Below are positions 7,888-16,977 of a DNA stretch of 64,000 nucleotides, piece after piece. Location of the stretch: assembly GCF_005886805.2 (NCBI RefSeq), contig NZ_CP045429.1, positions 590,501-654,500 of the forward strand. Reading direction: 5' to 3'. Each line of letters opens with the position of its first letter. Positions within the stretch are counted from its first letter, which is position 1. Below the pieces are notes generated by a model, which saw only the letters and a program-made list of their open reading frames with translations, had not been told where the DNA came from and made no database searches. The position numbers and the translations under genes were made by a program. Source of the stretch: Pseudoalteromonas rubra (GTDB lineage Bacteria > Pseudomonadota > Gammaproteobacteria > Enterobacterales > Alteromonadaceae).

Positions 7888-9987
7888 TTATGTATTGGAT
7901 TGATTACTTTCCCACTTTTTCAGATGGTCATAGATAGCTATCTGGGAGCGGATCTTCTTCTTATTACCGCGACGAACATAGAGATTCTTCTGTTCGCTGT
8001 CAATGATCCGAGCTTTGGCCCTGTCTTTGAATTGCAGCTCGAGAATATCGATGATCAGTTGCTTGAGTGATTCATCATAGATAGGCGCACCGACTTCAAC
8101 CCGGTGATCCAGATTGCGGGTCATCCAGTCGGCAGAAGAAATGTAGACCTGCGGATCACCTGCATTTTCGAAGACCATCACCCTGGGATGCTCTAAAAAG
8201 CGGTCGACAATACTGATCACTTTGATGTTCTCACTAAAGCGGGGTAACCCGGGTACCAGGGCACACATGCCGCGAATGATCATGCGGACTTTTACGCCGG
8301 CCATTGACGCATTGTACAAGGCGTCGATGAGCTCTTTGTCTACCAGGTTATTCACCTTGACGGTGATCTTGGCTGTTTTACCTGCCTGAGCGTTTTTGCT
8401 TTCCTGATTAATCAAAGTCAGAATTTTCTCTCGCGCATTGAGCGGAGAAATCATCAGGTGCTTAAAATTAAAGGGTCGGTAGCTGCTCTCGATAAACTTG
8501 AACACGTCGTCACACTCATCACAGATCTCCGGGTGTTTTGTGAATAAGCTGAAGTCGGTGTAAATTCGTGCTGTTTTTTCATGGAAGTTACCGGTTCCGA
8601 TGTGGGCGTATTTAACTATCTGGCCCTTTTCTTTGCGGTGTACCACGCACAGTTTACTGTGTACTTTCAGTGCCGGGATCCCCACCATGACCTTGATGCC
8701 ATAGTCGCTGAGCATTTTCGCCCATTCAATGTTGTTTTGTTCATCAAAGCGGGCTTTGAGCTCAACCATCACGGTGACTTTCTTTCCGTTTTTGGCTGCA
8801 TTGATCAGCGAAGACATCAACCTTGAGCGAGACGCGACACGGTAAATATTGACCTTAATCTGAGTCACTTTGGGATCAAAGGCGGCCTGGCGCACATATT
8901 CAAGCATGTGATTGAAAGTGTGGTAGGGGTAATAAAGCAAAATATCTTGTTTTGAGATAGCCCGGAAGATGCTTTGGTGTGCGTTGAAGGCTTCACTTTG
9001 TAGCGGTGGCAGTGGTTTATTTTCCAGATAGCCACGGCCGACGTTAGGAAAGCCGATGAAATCGCGGAAGTTCCGGTACGGGCCGCCCGGGATCAGGGCG
9101 TCCTGACTGGTTACGCCAAGGCGCTTTTTCATCACTTTCAGTATTTCTTCTGGCATCGCTTCGTCATAGGTCAGGCGCACAGGCTCGGCATATAAGCGCT
9201 GTTTGAGACCCTTCGACATTTTATCCAGCAGACCTTCTTCAATTTCGTCGTCGAGGTTGTACTCGGCATCCCGGGTCAGTTTTATCTCATAGCCTTCAAT
9301 GCTGTCAAAACTGAGAAAGTTCCTGAATACTTCGTGGAGGTAGAAGCGTACGACTTCATCAAGCATGACAATGGTTTTGTGACGACGGGTTTTCTCCGGC
9401 GGTAACAGAATAAAGCGTTCCAGACGATCAGTGGGCAGCTCAAGCAGAGCATGATGTTGCTTATCACCGCGCATTTCGACAAACAAATAGGTCAGGGCGT
9501 CATTGATGTGATCTGAGTAATCTTTGTTCTCGCTAAGCAAAATAGGGCACATATGCTGTAGCACTTGATCCTGAAAATACTTAGCCAGCCATTGCTGGTG
9601 AAAATCCGACAGCTCAGCAGGCTTTTTGATATGAATGTTGTGCTCATTCAGGTCAATCAGGATCTGATCGTAAATGTGTGAGAACTTCTTGCCCAGTTCC
9701 AGTACTTTCTTGTTCATCTGGTTAAGCAGCGCTTCGTCTTCGTCAAAGTCCGCCTCGGGCAGGTTACTTAATAAGATACGACGTTTTACATCGGCAACAC
9801 GGACACGGAAGAATTCATCTAAGTTATTGGAAAATATCCCCAAGAATCTGATCCGTTCAATAATTGGATTGCTTTTGTCTTTGGCTTCTTGAAGCACACG
9901 TTCGTTAAAAGAGAGCCAGCTCAGCTCCTTGGCAAAGTAGCTGATGGTAATGGGATCGTTAGATAATGCCTGCATCTTTCTGTCCAT
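7888..9987 (-). CDS. ppk: Polyphosphate kinase 1
   Basis: Makes inorganic polyphosphate from ATP reversibly. The protein shows the PPK1 order: N domain beginning FAKELSWLSFNERVL, head domain, then two C domains with PVRLTYDEAMP, LLYYPYHTFNHMLE, the phosphohistidine site KVHSKLCVVHR and AHIGTGNFHEKTARIYTD. Length (699 aa) is normal. Two starts are possible, 9987 and 9975 (MQAL); neither has a strong ribosome site. A PhoB box with correctly spaced -10 lies immediately upstream, so induction under phosphate limitation is expected. Forms an operon with ppx. Confidence 0.96.
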   Translation of the reverse strand: MDRKMQALSNDPITISYFAKELSWLSFNERVLQEAKDKSNPIIERIRFLGIFSNNLDEFFRVRVADVKRRILLSNLPEADFDEDEALLNQMNKKVLELGKKFSHIYDQILIDLNEHNIHIKKPAELSDFHQQWLAKYFQDQVLQHMCPILLSENKDYSDHINDALTYLFVEMRGDKQHHALLELPTDRLERFILLPPEKTRRHKTIVMLDEVVRFYLHEVFRNFLSFDSIEGYEIKLTRDAEYNLDDEIEEGLLDKMSKGLKQRLYAEPVRLTYDEAMPEEILKVMKKRLGVTSQDALIPGGPYRNFRDFIGFPNVGRGYLENKPLPPLQSEAFNAHQSIFRAISKQDILLYYPYHTFNHMLEYVRQAAFDPKVTQIKVNIYRVASRSRLMSSLINAAKNGKKVTVMVELKARFDEQNNIEWAKMLSDYGIKVMVGIPALKVHSKLCVVHRKEKGQIVKYAHIGTGNFHEKTARIYTDFSLFTKHPEICDECDDVFKFIESSYRPFNFKHLMISPLNAREKILTLINQESKNAQAGKTAKITVKVNNLVDKELIDALYNASMAGVKVRMIIRGMCALVPGLPRFSENIKVISIVDRFLEHPRVMVFENAGDPQVYISSADWMTRNLDHRVEVGAPIYDESLKQLIIDILELQFKDRAKARIIDSEQKNLYVRRGNKKKIRSQIAIYDHLKKWESNQSNT

Positions 9988-10007
9988 GGTAATTTAAAGC
10001 TGCGCGT

Positions 10008-10041
10008 AGAATATGTCGGTAGTGTGACACTTATATGACAT
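10008..10041 (-). promoter_or_regulatory. Pho box and -10 of the ppk-ppx promoter
   Basis: Read on the minus strand: ATGTCAT-ATAA-GTGTCAC (positions 10041-10024), a 7-4-7 direct repeat matching the PhoB consensus CTGTCAT at 6 and 5 of 7 positions. After exactly 10 bases comes TATTCT (10013-10008) as the -10. This is the geometry of PhoB-activated sigma70 promoters where the box replaces the -35. The transcription start would fall only about 15 bases ahead of the 9987 start codon. Confidence 0.65.
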
Positions 10042-10146
10042 GCGCTGTCATGTCACCAAATTATCAACAAAGTGTAGACCACTCTGCCTGGTTTGCTTTG
10101 TTTGATATCAAAGTGTCTGTACATTGAAAGAACATAGGTGGAATGA

Positions 10147-10175
10147 CCGGTAAGGCACCGTAACGACCTTACCGG
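10147..10175 (-). terminator. Hairpin downstream of gcvR
   Basis: CCGGTAAGG and CCTTACCGG form a perfect 9-bp stem with an 11-nt loop, ten bases beyond the gcvR stop. There is no strong T-run after it in the gcvR direction, so it may act as an RNA-stabilising 3' hairpin rather than an intrinsic terminator. Confidence 0.45.
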
Positions 10176-10184
10176 ATAACGCTA

Positions 10185-10688
10185 TTAAGGTTGTTCAACA
10201 TCCACGATCAGATCGCTGGTGATCGCCTCAAGCGCTTCGACAACGTTGTCTTTTAGCATCCCTGCAGGCAGGCTGACGGTGGCAAATGCGCTAAATATCG
10301 GTACTCCCCAATTTGGTGCGCTTTGTTGTTTAGAATTAAGGTGGGTAATATTCGCCCCCTTATGACGGATCACCGCTGCCAGCTCCTGTACAATGCCAGG
10401 TCTGTCATTACCTGTGATCACCAGGTTGAGTGTTTCCGGCTCTGTGCTGTCGGTTTGCTCGCCATTGGCAATCCGCACTTCCAGCTCCGGGATATCAAGT
10501 ACGGCGTTTTGTAGCTCTTGCAAGTGCTCCTCTGCTACTTCAACCTGTACTATCCCTGCAAACTGTCCGGCGAAGTGGCTTAGGTTACTGGTTAGCCAGT
10601 TACCGTGATGGTTAAGAATGGTTGAGGAAACCCTTTCAACGAGACCTGGTTGGTCCTTGCCTATAAGTGTTAGTACTAACTGCTTCAT
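10185..10688 (-). CDS. gcvR: GcvR-type ACT-domain regulator
   Basis: The 167-residue protein is made of two ACT domains. The first starts LVLTLIGKDQPGLVERVS, the second LNLVITGNDRPGIVQELAAVI; both carry the D-(Q/R)-PG ligand-loop signature. This layout is that of GcvR, which in Escherichia coli antagonises GcvA at the glycine cleavage operon. No gcvTHP or gcvA gene is in the window, so the exact role is assigned by family resemblance only. It is monocistronic and divergent from pstC with a long intergenic region. Confidence 0.82.
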   Translation of the reverse strand: MKQLVLTLIGKDQPGLVERVSSTILNHHGNWLTSNLSHFAGQFAGIVQVEVAEEHLQELQNAVLDIPELEVRIANGEQTDSTEPETLNLVITGNDRPGIVQELAAVIRHKGANITHLNSKQQSAPNWGVPIFSAFATVSLPAGMLKDNVVEALEAITSDLIVDVEQP

Positions 10689-11077
10689 ATCACATGTCTC
10701 TTATTATTGGTGGCTCGGTATCTAAGCCCTGAATGAAAGCGAATAATCGCTCTATAAGCCTAGTAAATGAAACTTATTTGTCTACTTCCGATAATGGATA
10801 CAATGTAAAAAATTGCAAAAATCACCGGTGTCACTGTAATCCAGACCTTACTTGGGGTGTTAAGTTCCTTTGACAGCACGCAATATCATTATTTCCCGGC
10901 TGTCGGTATGCGGTGTCTTTCTTTGTGTGTGGGAGATTTTTTTTGAGGCAATATCGGTACTTTGGTGTAAAGTTGGGAACGGTTTGTCCGTGGTTTGAAG
11001 CGGTCAGGCTGAGAAAATACGCCAAGGACAGTACAGAATTACGGCCAGTCTGTAAAAGCGGGCAGACTTGGGTTGAG
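10689..11077. other. Intergenic region between gcvR and the pst promoter
   Basis: About 390 bp with no credible gene. It must hold the gcvR promoter and leader. A minus-strand open frame of 85 codons at 10831-11088 has no ribosome site and runs through the Pho box end, so it is not accepted. No hairpin terminator or known RNA element was recognised. Confidence 0.5.
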
Positions 11078-11111
11078 GTGTAACACAACTGTCATCTTGA
11101 TGAAATATAAT
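11078..11111 (+). promoter_or_regulatory. Pho box and -10 of the pst operon promoter
   Basis: GTGTAAC-ACAA-CTGTCAT (11078-11095) is a 7-4-7 direct repeat; the second half is a perfect PhoB half-site. Exactly 10 bases later comes the consensus -10 TATAAT (11106-11111). This is the canonical architecture of a PhoB-dependent promoter and lies 32 bp upstream of the pstC start codon. Confidence 0.8.
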
Positions 11112-11143
11112 GCGCCGCAGTTTGATTATGAAAGGGTATTTTG

Positions 11144-13378
11144 ATGACTTCCAATCCGCAAAAACCATCCTTTAAAACGGATAGAAGCCGTCTCTTAAAG
11201 GACCGCTTTGCCCAGTTTGGCATTACCTCAGGTGGGGTAATGGTATTGGTCGCTTTGCTATTGATATTCTTCTATTTGCTTTATGTTGTTCAGCCTATTT
11301 TCGAATCCGCTAAGGTCGAAAAACGGGTTGATATTGCATTGTCTGCCGAGAAGCGCTACTTCGCGCTGGGTGTAGAAGAGCAAACAGAGATTGCGTATCT
11401 GCTGGACAACACCGGTCAGGTTGATTTTTATCAGGTAAAGGGCGACAACACGGGCTCGCTGCTGAGCACTTTGCAAACACAGCTTGATGGCCAGATCACC
11501 AGCTTTGCGAAAAGTGCACCATTTCTAGGTCAGTATGCATACGGCCTTGACAACGGTGAGGTGCAAATCCTTAAGCCCAATTTTGTGGTTACTTTCCCGG
11601 GTAATCAGCGTGTGATGAAGCCACGTCTGGGTTATCCGCTGGATGGCCAACAATTGTTGGTTGATGAGCAGCGTCAGGCGCTGAAAAAGTTTGCTTTCAG
11701 TCATTACGAAGACAAAACTGCCGTGGTTGCACTGACAGCCGACAAGCGCGTGATCTTCGCGTCGTTTGCGGCTGAAGAAAATATGTTCTCGGGTGAAATG
11801 GAATGGCAGGTAACGCGTACTGAATTACCTATTGAAGGTCGCATTGACGATCTGCTTATTTCGCCAGACACAACGCGTACTTTTGTACGTTCTGCAAATC
11901 AGATTTATATCTTTGACACTCGCTTTGCGGACGATATCAAGCAATTCCAGTTATTGGCAGCCAACGAAGAAAATGCCAACCTGGTCAGCATGGCGTTGCT
12001 GGCAGGTGCCAACTCGCTGATGCTGGCAAACGACAATGGCGAAGTGTCGCAATGGTTTGAAGTGAACACGGACGATGGCCGTGAGTTTGCCAAAATTCGT
12101 GCTTTTGACAGCGATAAGAGTAAGCACATGAGAGTGCACAGTGAGTTTTATCGCCGTACTTTCTTTACCACCACAGAACAAGGTGAGCTGGGCGTTTACT
12201 ACACCACCAGTGAAGCCGAGCTGTGGCGTGGTAAGGTGGCTGAGCAGGCCATTGATGCCTTCGCGATTTCACCGCGAGCCAATGCAGCGTTATTGCTGAC
12301 GGGCAACCAGGTGAGCGTATTTGAGATCCACAATGAGCACCCGGAAGTGACCTGGTCGGCATTGTGGCAGGAAGTTTGGTACGAAGGTTACCCGGAGCCG
12401 GCGTATACCTGGCAGTCTACATCTGCCAGTGATGATTTTGAATCCAAATTCTCATTAGTACCAATTTCGTTCGGTACGATTAAGGCAGCGTTCTACGCCA
12501 TGCTGTTTGCGGTTCCGATTGCCCTGTCTGCGGCGATTTATACTGCTTACTTTATGTCGAGTGAGTTGCGCCGTGTGGTAAAGCCAACGGTTGAAATCAT
12601 GGAAGCACTGCCTACCGTTATTCTGGGTTTCCTGGCAGGTCTGTGGTTAGCACCGCTGATTGAAAGCCACTTACCAGCGATTGTTGCTCTACTGCTATTA
12701 CTGCCATTGGCCATTCTGGGTACGGCGCTGGGTTGGACTAAGCTGCCGAAAACCATCCGTCACCTGATCCCGGACGGTTGGCACTCAATCTTGCTGATCC
12801 CGGTCGTTTTGCTGGTTGGCTGGTTATCATTTGCCATGAGCGACGTGATTGAAGGATGGATGTTCGGCGGTAACGTACGTCAGTATCTGACCAACGAACT
12901 GGGCCTGACCTTTGATCAGCGTAACTCTCTGGTTGTAGGTATTGCGATGGGCTTTGCGGTTATCCCGACGATTTTCTCAATTGCTGAAGATGCGGTATTT
13001 AGCGTGCCTAAACACCTGTCTAATGGTTCACTCGCACTGGGTGCAACTCAATGGCAAACCCTGGTTCGTGTAGTCCTGCTGACAGCCAGCCCAGGCATCT
13101 TCTCGGCGGTGATGATGGGACTTGGTCGTGCCGTGGGTGAAACCATGATTGTACTGATGGCGACGGGTAATACACCGATTATGGATTGGAGTATCTTCCA
13201 GGGGATGCGTACTTTGGCGGCGAACATTGCGGTAGAAATGCCTGAATCGGAAGTTGGCAGTTCACACTATCGGATCCTGTTCCTGGCAGCCTTTGTATTG
13301 TTTATTTTTACTTTCGTATTTAACACGATGGCTGAGTTTGTACGTCAGCAGCTGCGTGAAAAATATAGCTCAATGTAA
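11144..13378 (+). CDS. pstC: Phosphate ABC transporter permease PstC, long form
   Basis: Inner-membrane permease of the high-affinity phosphate importer. A transmembrane helix near residues 28-50 is followed by a large periplasmic insert (to about 430) that is probably beta-propeller-like, then the permease core with the EMEALPTVILGFLAG-type loop and the LGATQWQTL...GRAVGETMIVLMATGN coupling segment. The long form (744 aa against about 320 in Escherichia coli) is the type seen in Vibrio and Shewanella relatives. Start at 11144 ATG is chosen over the adjacent TTG at 11141 because AAAGGG lies seven bases upstream. First gene of pstC-pstA-pstB-phoU; no pstS is present in the window. Confidence 0.93.
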   Translation: MTSNPQKPSFKTDRSRLLKDRFAQFGITSGGVMVLVALLLIFFYLLYVVQPIFESAKVEKRVDIALSAEKRYFALGVEEQTEIAYLLDNTGQVDFYQVKGDNTGSLLSTLQTQLDGQITSFAKSAPFLGQYAYGLDNGEVQILKPNFVVTFPGNQRVMKPRLGYPLDGQQLLVDEQRQALKKFAFSHYEDKTAVVALTADKRVIFASFAAEENMFSGEMEWQVTRTELPIEGRIDDLLISPDTTRTFVRSANQIYIFDTRFADDIKQFQLLAANEENANLVSMALLAGANSLMLANDNGEVSQWFEVNTDDGREFAKIRAFDSDKSKHMRVHSEFYRRTFFTTTEQGELGVYYTTSEAELWRGKVAEQAIDAFAISPRANAALLLTGNQVSVFEIHNEHPEVTWSALWQEVWYEGYPEPAYTWQSTSASDDFESKFSLVPISFGTIKAAFYAMLFAVPIALSAAIYTAYFMSSELRRVVKPTVEIMEALPTVILGFLAGLWLAPLIESHLPAIVALLLLLPLAILGTALGWTKLPKTIRHLIPDGWHSILLIPVVLLVGWLSFAMSDVIEGWMFGGNVRQYLTNELGLTFDQRNSLVVGIAMGFAVIPTIFSIAEDAVFSVPKHLSNGSLALGATQWQTLVRVVLLTASPGIFSAVMMGLGRAVGETMIVLMATGNTPIMDWSIFQGMRTLAANIAVEMPESEVGSSHYRILFLAAFVLFIFTFVFNTMAEFVRQQLREKYSSM

Positions 13379-13393
13379 CTGGAGTGAGATGAC

Positions 13394-15043
13394 ATGGTAA
13401 GACAGTGGTTTAAGTCAGGATCTCCGTGGATCTGGATGACAGGTGGTGCGGTCAGCATCAGTTTGATCTCGGTACTGGGTCTGCTTGCGATGATTGCGTG
13501 GAAAGGGCTGAGCTTTTTCTGGCCTTCCGAAGTGGTGGAAATGCACTTGCAAGGCTCGGTTCAGAAACAAACCGTCATTGGTGAAATCTACGACAGAGAG
13601 TTAGTGCCTAAATCTCGACTGGAAGCGACGGGCCTGGATTTTTCTAATCACCCAGGCGAGTACATCGAGCGCTTATTGGTAAAAACGGGTAACCGTGAGT
13701 ACGTTGAGCTGGATTTCCGTTGGATCCTGTCCACCGATATCCAAAGTCAGTCAAAACCGGCGCAGCTAGCGGTCTTTGAACGTACTAAAAATGGTAACTT
13801 CTACGGCTACGTTGAGCGTGTTATTCGCGACGGTCAGGTTGTCACTGACAACCCGGTAGAAGCGCTGGAAGAGATGGTTGAACGTGCTGTAGATCTGAAC
13901 GATGAAGCACTTGACCTGCAAAACGGTGAGATTGGCCACATTAACTATGAGCTGGAGCGTTTGCGTCTTAAAGAGCGTGCTTATCAGCTGGATAATGAAC
14001 TGACGCCTGAAATCATCGCAGATCTGGAAGCGCAGCGTGCTGCCTTGCGTGATGAATACAAAGTGCTGGAAAAGACGCTGTTTGAACTGCGTAACGGTGC
14101 GAAGCGTGACCAGGTCGTGGTGCGAGACATGCGTGGTGAAGAAGTAACGCTGCCTTTGTATCAGGTATTAGACTTCTGGTTCCCGAATGACATGGGTTTC
14201 TTTGCTAAACTGGGTCACTATATGTCGCAAATTGGTAAGTTCATCAGCGATGACCCACGTGAAGCGAATACTGAAGGCGGGGTATTCCCGGCCATCTTTG
14301 GTACTGTGTTTATGGTTATGCTGATGGCGGTAATTGTGACCCCATTTGGTGTTGTTGCTGCGATTTACCTACACGAATATGCTGCGAAAAATGCTGTGAC
14401 TAAAATGATCCGCATTGCGGTGATCAACCTGGCAGGTGTTCCGTCTATCGTATACGGTGTATTCGGTTTAGGTTTCTTCGTTTATATGCTGGGTGGCTCA
14501 CTTGATGCTCTGTTTTACCCAGAAGCTGCACCGAGTCCGGTATTTGGTACGCCAGGCGTGATTTGGTCAGCACTGACACTGGCAATCCTGACGCTGCCTG
14601 TGGTGATTGTATCGACCGAAGAAGGCTTGTCCCGTATTCCAAGCACAGTGCGTCATGGTTCGCTGGCACTGGGCGCGACCAAAGCCGAGACCTTATGGCG
14701 TATTATTATTCCTATGGCCAGCCCGGCAATTATGACCGGTCTGATCCTCGCGGTTGCCCGAGCAGCCGGTGAGGTTGCACCGCTGATGCTGGTGGGTGTG
14801 GTGAAAATGGCACCGACCTTGCCGCTGGATGGTAACTTCCCGTATATTCACCTTGACCGGAAGTTTATGCACCTGGGTTTCCATATTTATGATGTGGGCT
14901 TCCAGAGCCCGAACGTAGAAGCGGCACGTCCTTTGGTGTATGCGACCGCCTTCTTACTGGTAACCGTGATCATTGCACTGAACATCACTGCAATTGGGAT
15001 CCGTAACCACCTACGTGAAAAATTCAGAGCTTTAGAGCACTAA
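13394..15043 (+). CDS. pstA: Phosphate ABC transporter permease PstA, long form
   Basis: Second Pst permease subunit, pairing with PstC in the membrane. An N-terminal transmembrane helix (about residues 18-40) is followed by a periplasmic insert containing a charged helical stretch (about 150-240). The permease core begins near residue 295 with GVVAAIYLHEYA, and the ABC coupling loop is ALGATKAETLWRIIIP with the following GEVAPLMLVG. Length (549 aa) again is the long form. It starts 15 bases after pstC with GGAG ahead of ATG, consistent with co-transcription. Confidence 0.93.
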   Translation: MVRQWFKSGSPWIWMTGGAVSISLISVLGLLAMIAWKGLSFFWPSEVVEMHLQGSVQKQTVIGEIYDRELVPKSRLEATGLDFSNHPGEYIERLLVKTGNREYVELDFRWILSTDIQSQSKPAQLAVFERTKNGNFYGYVERVIRDGQVVTDNPVEALEEMVERAVDLNDEALDLQNGEIGHINYELERLRLKERAYQLDNELTPEIIADLEAQRAALRDEYKVLEKTLFELRNGAKRDQVVVRDMRGEEVTLPLYQVLDFWFPNDMGFFAKLGHYMSQIGKFISDDPREANTEGGVFPAIFGTVFMVMLMAVIVTPFGVVAAIYLHEYAAKNAVTKMIRIAVINLAGVPSIVYGVFGLGFFVYMLGGSLDALFYPEAAPSPVFGTPGVIWSALTLAILTLPVVIVSTEEGLSRIPSTVRHGSLALGATKAETLWRIIIPMASPAIMTGLILAVARAAGEVAPLMLVGVVKMAPTLPLDGNFPYIHLDRKFMHLGFHIYDVGFQSPNVEAARPLVYATAFLLVTVIIALNITAIGIRNHLREKFRALEH

Positions 15044-15072
15044 TAGTAAAGTATTTAAATAGGTAAACATTT

Positions 15073-15900
15073 ATGATTACAGTAGCGCCACAGGTAAATA
15101 ATGCAGATACCAGCAAAAAGTTGGATCTGGAAAACTTGAGCCCGGAACTAACCGCGTTAGAGATCAAAAACCTTGACCTTTACTATGGTGACAAACAGGC
15201 TCTGAGCAATATCAACATGTTGATCCCACGCGGTCAGGTAACAGCGTTTATCGGCCCGTCGGGTTGTGGTAAATCGACGCTATTGCGTTGTATTAACCGC
15301 ATGAATGACCTGGTCGACACGTGTCGTATTGAGGGAGAAATTAATCTCAACGGCACCAACATTTATGACAAAAGTGTTGATGTAGCGGCTCTGCGCCGTA
15401 ATGTTGGTATGGTATTCCAGCGTCCAAACCCATTCCCTAAGTCTATTTACGAGAATGTTGTTTACGGTCTACGCTTACAGGGTGTAAAAGACAAACGTAA
15501 GCTAGATGAAGTGGTGGAGCGCTCACTGCGTGGTGCTGCTTTATGGGATGAAGTAAAAGATCGTTTGCACGACAGTGCATTTGGTTTGTCGGGTGGTCAG
15601 CAGCAGCGTCTAGTTATTGCACGCTCAATTGCGATTGAGCCAGAGGTATTATTGCTGGATGAGCCAACCTCGGCACTAGACCCTATCTCAACTTTGGTTA
15701 TTGAAGAGCTGATCAACGACCTGAAAGAAAAGTACACCGTGGTGATCGTTACTCACAACATGCAGCAGGCAGCGCGGGTATCCGATCAAACAGCCTTTAT
15801 GTACATGGGTGAACTGATCGAATATTCAGATACTAATACTCTGTTTACAACACCGACCAAGAAGAAAACCGAAGACTATATTACCGGTCGTTATGGTTAA
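15073..15900 (+). CDS. pstB: Phosphate ABC transporter ATPase PstB
   Basis: Cytoplasmic ATPase that drives phosphate import and takes part in PhoR signalling. Walker [10 protein letters not shown] is at residues 61-69, the Q-loop at [11 protein letters not shown], the signature LSGGQ at about 172-176 and Walker [13 protein letters not shown] at about 194-205, followed by the H-loop in [12 protein letters not shown]. Length (275 aa) is normal with a slightly long N-terminal extension. It lies about 30 bases after pstA. Confidence 0.96.
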   Translation: MITVAPQVNNADTSKKLDLENLSPELTALEIKNLDLYYGDKQALSNINMLIPRGQVTAFIGPSGCGKSTLLRCINRMNDLVDTCRIEGEINLNGTNIYDKSVDVAALRRNVGMVFQRPNPFPKSIYENVVYGLRLQGVKDKRKLDEVVERSLRGAALWDEVKDRLHDSAFGLSGGQQQRLVIARSIAIEPEVLLLDEPTSALDPISTLVIEELINDLKEKYTVVIVTHNMQQAARVSDQTAFMYMGELIEYSDTNTLFTTPTKKKTEDYITGRYG

Positions 15901-15909
15901 TTCATCGGG

Positions 15910-15949
15910 CTCAGCAAAGCGCTGAGTCAGCGCCTCCACAAGGAGGCGC
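15910..15949 (+). promoter_or_regulatory. Two hairpins in the pstB-phoU spacer
   Basis: CTCAGC-5 nt-GCTGAG (15910-15926) is followed three bases later by GCGCCTCC-ACAA-GGAGGCGC (15930-15949), a perfect 8-bp GC-rich stem. There is no T-run, so these are more likely an mRNA-stabilising or processing element that sets the pstB to phoU ratio than a terminator. Confidence 0.5.
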
Positions 15950-15982
15950 CTATGCCGTGTTGAAACAAATTAGGAACTGACT

Positions 15983-16684
15983 ATGGAACATAATATTAAT
16001 AAGCATATCTCTGGCCGCTTTAACGAAGAGCTGGAGAACGTTCGTAACCATGTACTGAGTATGGGCGGACTGGTTGAACAACAGCTAAACTTGGCCCTCG
16101 ATGCAGTGAGCCATTGTGATGAAAATAAGGCCCGTAAAGTCAGCGAAAACGACTATCAGGTGAATGCCATGGAAGTGAGCATTGACGAAGAATGTACTCG
16201 CATTATTGCTAAGCGTCAGCCGGCGGCCAGTGACTTACGATTGGTTGTTGCCATTGCAAAAACCATTGCAGATCTGGAGCGTATTGGTGATGAAGCAGAA
16301 CGCATTGCGAAAGTAGCACTGGACTCTTTCACGAAAGATCAGCAGGACTTGTTGGTGAATGTGGAAAACATGGGTCGTCTGGTTTCTCAGATGCTACATG
16401 ATGTGCTGGATGCATTTGCCAGAATGGATGCGCAGCGGGCATTTGAGGTACATAAAGAAGACGCTAAAGTTGACCGTGAATATGAAGCACTTACGCGTCA
16501 GATCATGACCTATATGATGGAAGACCCGCGTTCAATTCCAAAAATTATGGACCTGATCTGGTCAGTTCGCTCACTCGAGCGCATCGGTGATCGTTGTCAG
16601 AATATTGCAGAATATGTAATTTATTTCGTTAATGGCAAAGATATTCGCCATACTTCTCAGGAAGACATCGAAAAGTCACTGTAG
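15983..16684 (+). CDS. phoU: Phosphate signalling protein PhoU
   Basis: Negative regulator linking the Pst transporter to the PhoR/PhoB two-component system. The 233-residue helical protein holds two PhoU repeats; the metal-binding motif appears as DLERIGDEAERIAK in the first repeat and SLERIGDRCQNIAEYV in the second, as expected. It follows pstB by about 80 bp containing two hairpins. Last gene of the pst operon. Confidence 0.95.
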   Translation: MEHNINKHISGRFNEELENVRNHVLSMGGLVEQQLNLALDAVSHCDENKARKVSENDYQVNAMEVSIDEECTRIIAKRQPAASDLRLVVAIAKTIADLERIGDEAERIAKVALDSFTKDQQDLLVNVENMGRLVSQMLHDVLDAFARMDAQRAFEVHKEDAKVDREYEALTRQIMTYMMEDPRSIPKIMDLIWSVRSLERIGDRCQNIAEYVIYFVNGKDIRHTSQEDIEKSL

Positions 16685-16778
16685 TACTAAAAATAAGCAA
16701 GTACCAATAGTAGACACTGTGTTGTTTTTTATTTATAACTGTTTGTGAGTAAAAAGTAATCAATAGAAGGAATGAACT

Positions 16779-16931
16779 ATGAAACTAGCTCTGAACAAAA
16801 AAAGTATGAAACAACTTGCGATGAAAAGTAAGTCACTCAATGACAAAATGACGCCCCAGATTGCAGGGGGAGTCGGGCCCATGCATACGGAGTTAACTTG
16901 CTATCAGGATTGTTTTGTAAAGGAAGTATGA
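16779..16931 (+). CDS. Small peptide with GG-ended leader, possible RiPP precursor
   Basis: A 50-codon gene with a strong ribosome site (AGAAGGA, seven bases before ATG) and its own terminator 21 bp beyond the stop. The first half is a basic leader (MKLALNKKSMKQLAMKSKSL) leading to TPQIAGG at residues 25-31, the pattern of double-glycine or lanthipeptide-type leaders. The remaining 19 residues hold two cysteines (41, 45) and two threonines (37, 40). I infer a ribosomally made, processed peptide precursor. No modification enzyme, protease-exporter or immunity gene lies next to it, so the product and its partners are unknown. Its site between phoU and the Pit operon has no obvious meaning. Confidence 0.65.
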   Translation: MKLALNKKSMKQLAMKSKSLNDKMTPQIAGGVGPMHTELTCYQDCFVKEV

Positions 16932-16952
16932 TCTGGTGCGGGCATGAACATG

Positions 16953-16977
16953 AGCGAGCTATATGCTCGCTTTGTTC
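16953..16977 (+). terminator. Terminator of the small peptide gene
   Basis: AGCGAGC-TATAT-GCTCGCT followed by TTGTT, a perfect 7-bp stem with a short T-rich tail, placed 21 bases after the stop of the 50-codon gene. Confidence 0.6.

Noticed and set aside
10831..11088. 85-codon minus-strand frame upstream of pstC
   Set aside because: No ribosome site and it overlaps the Pho box.
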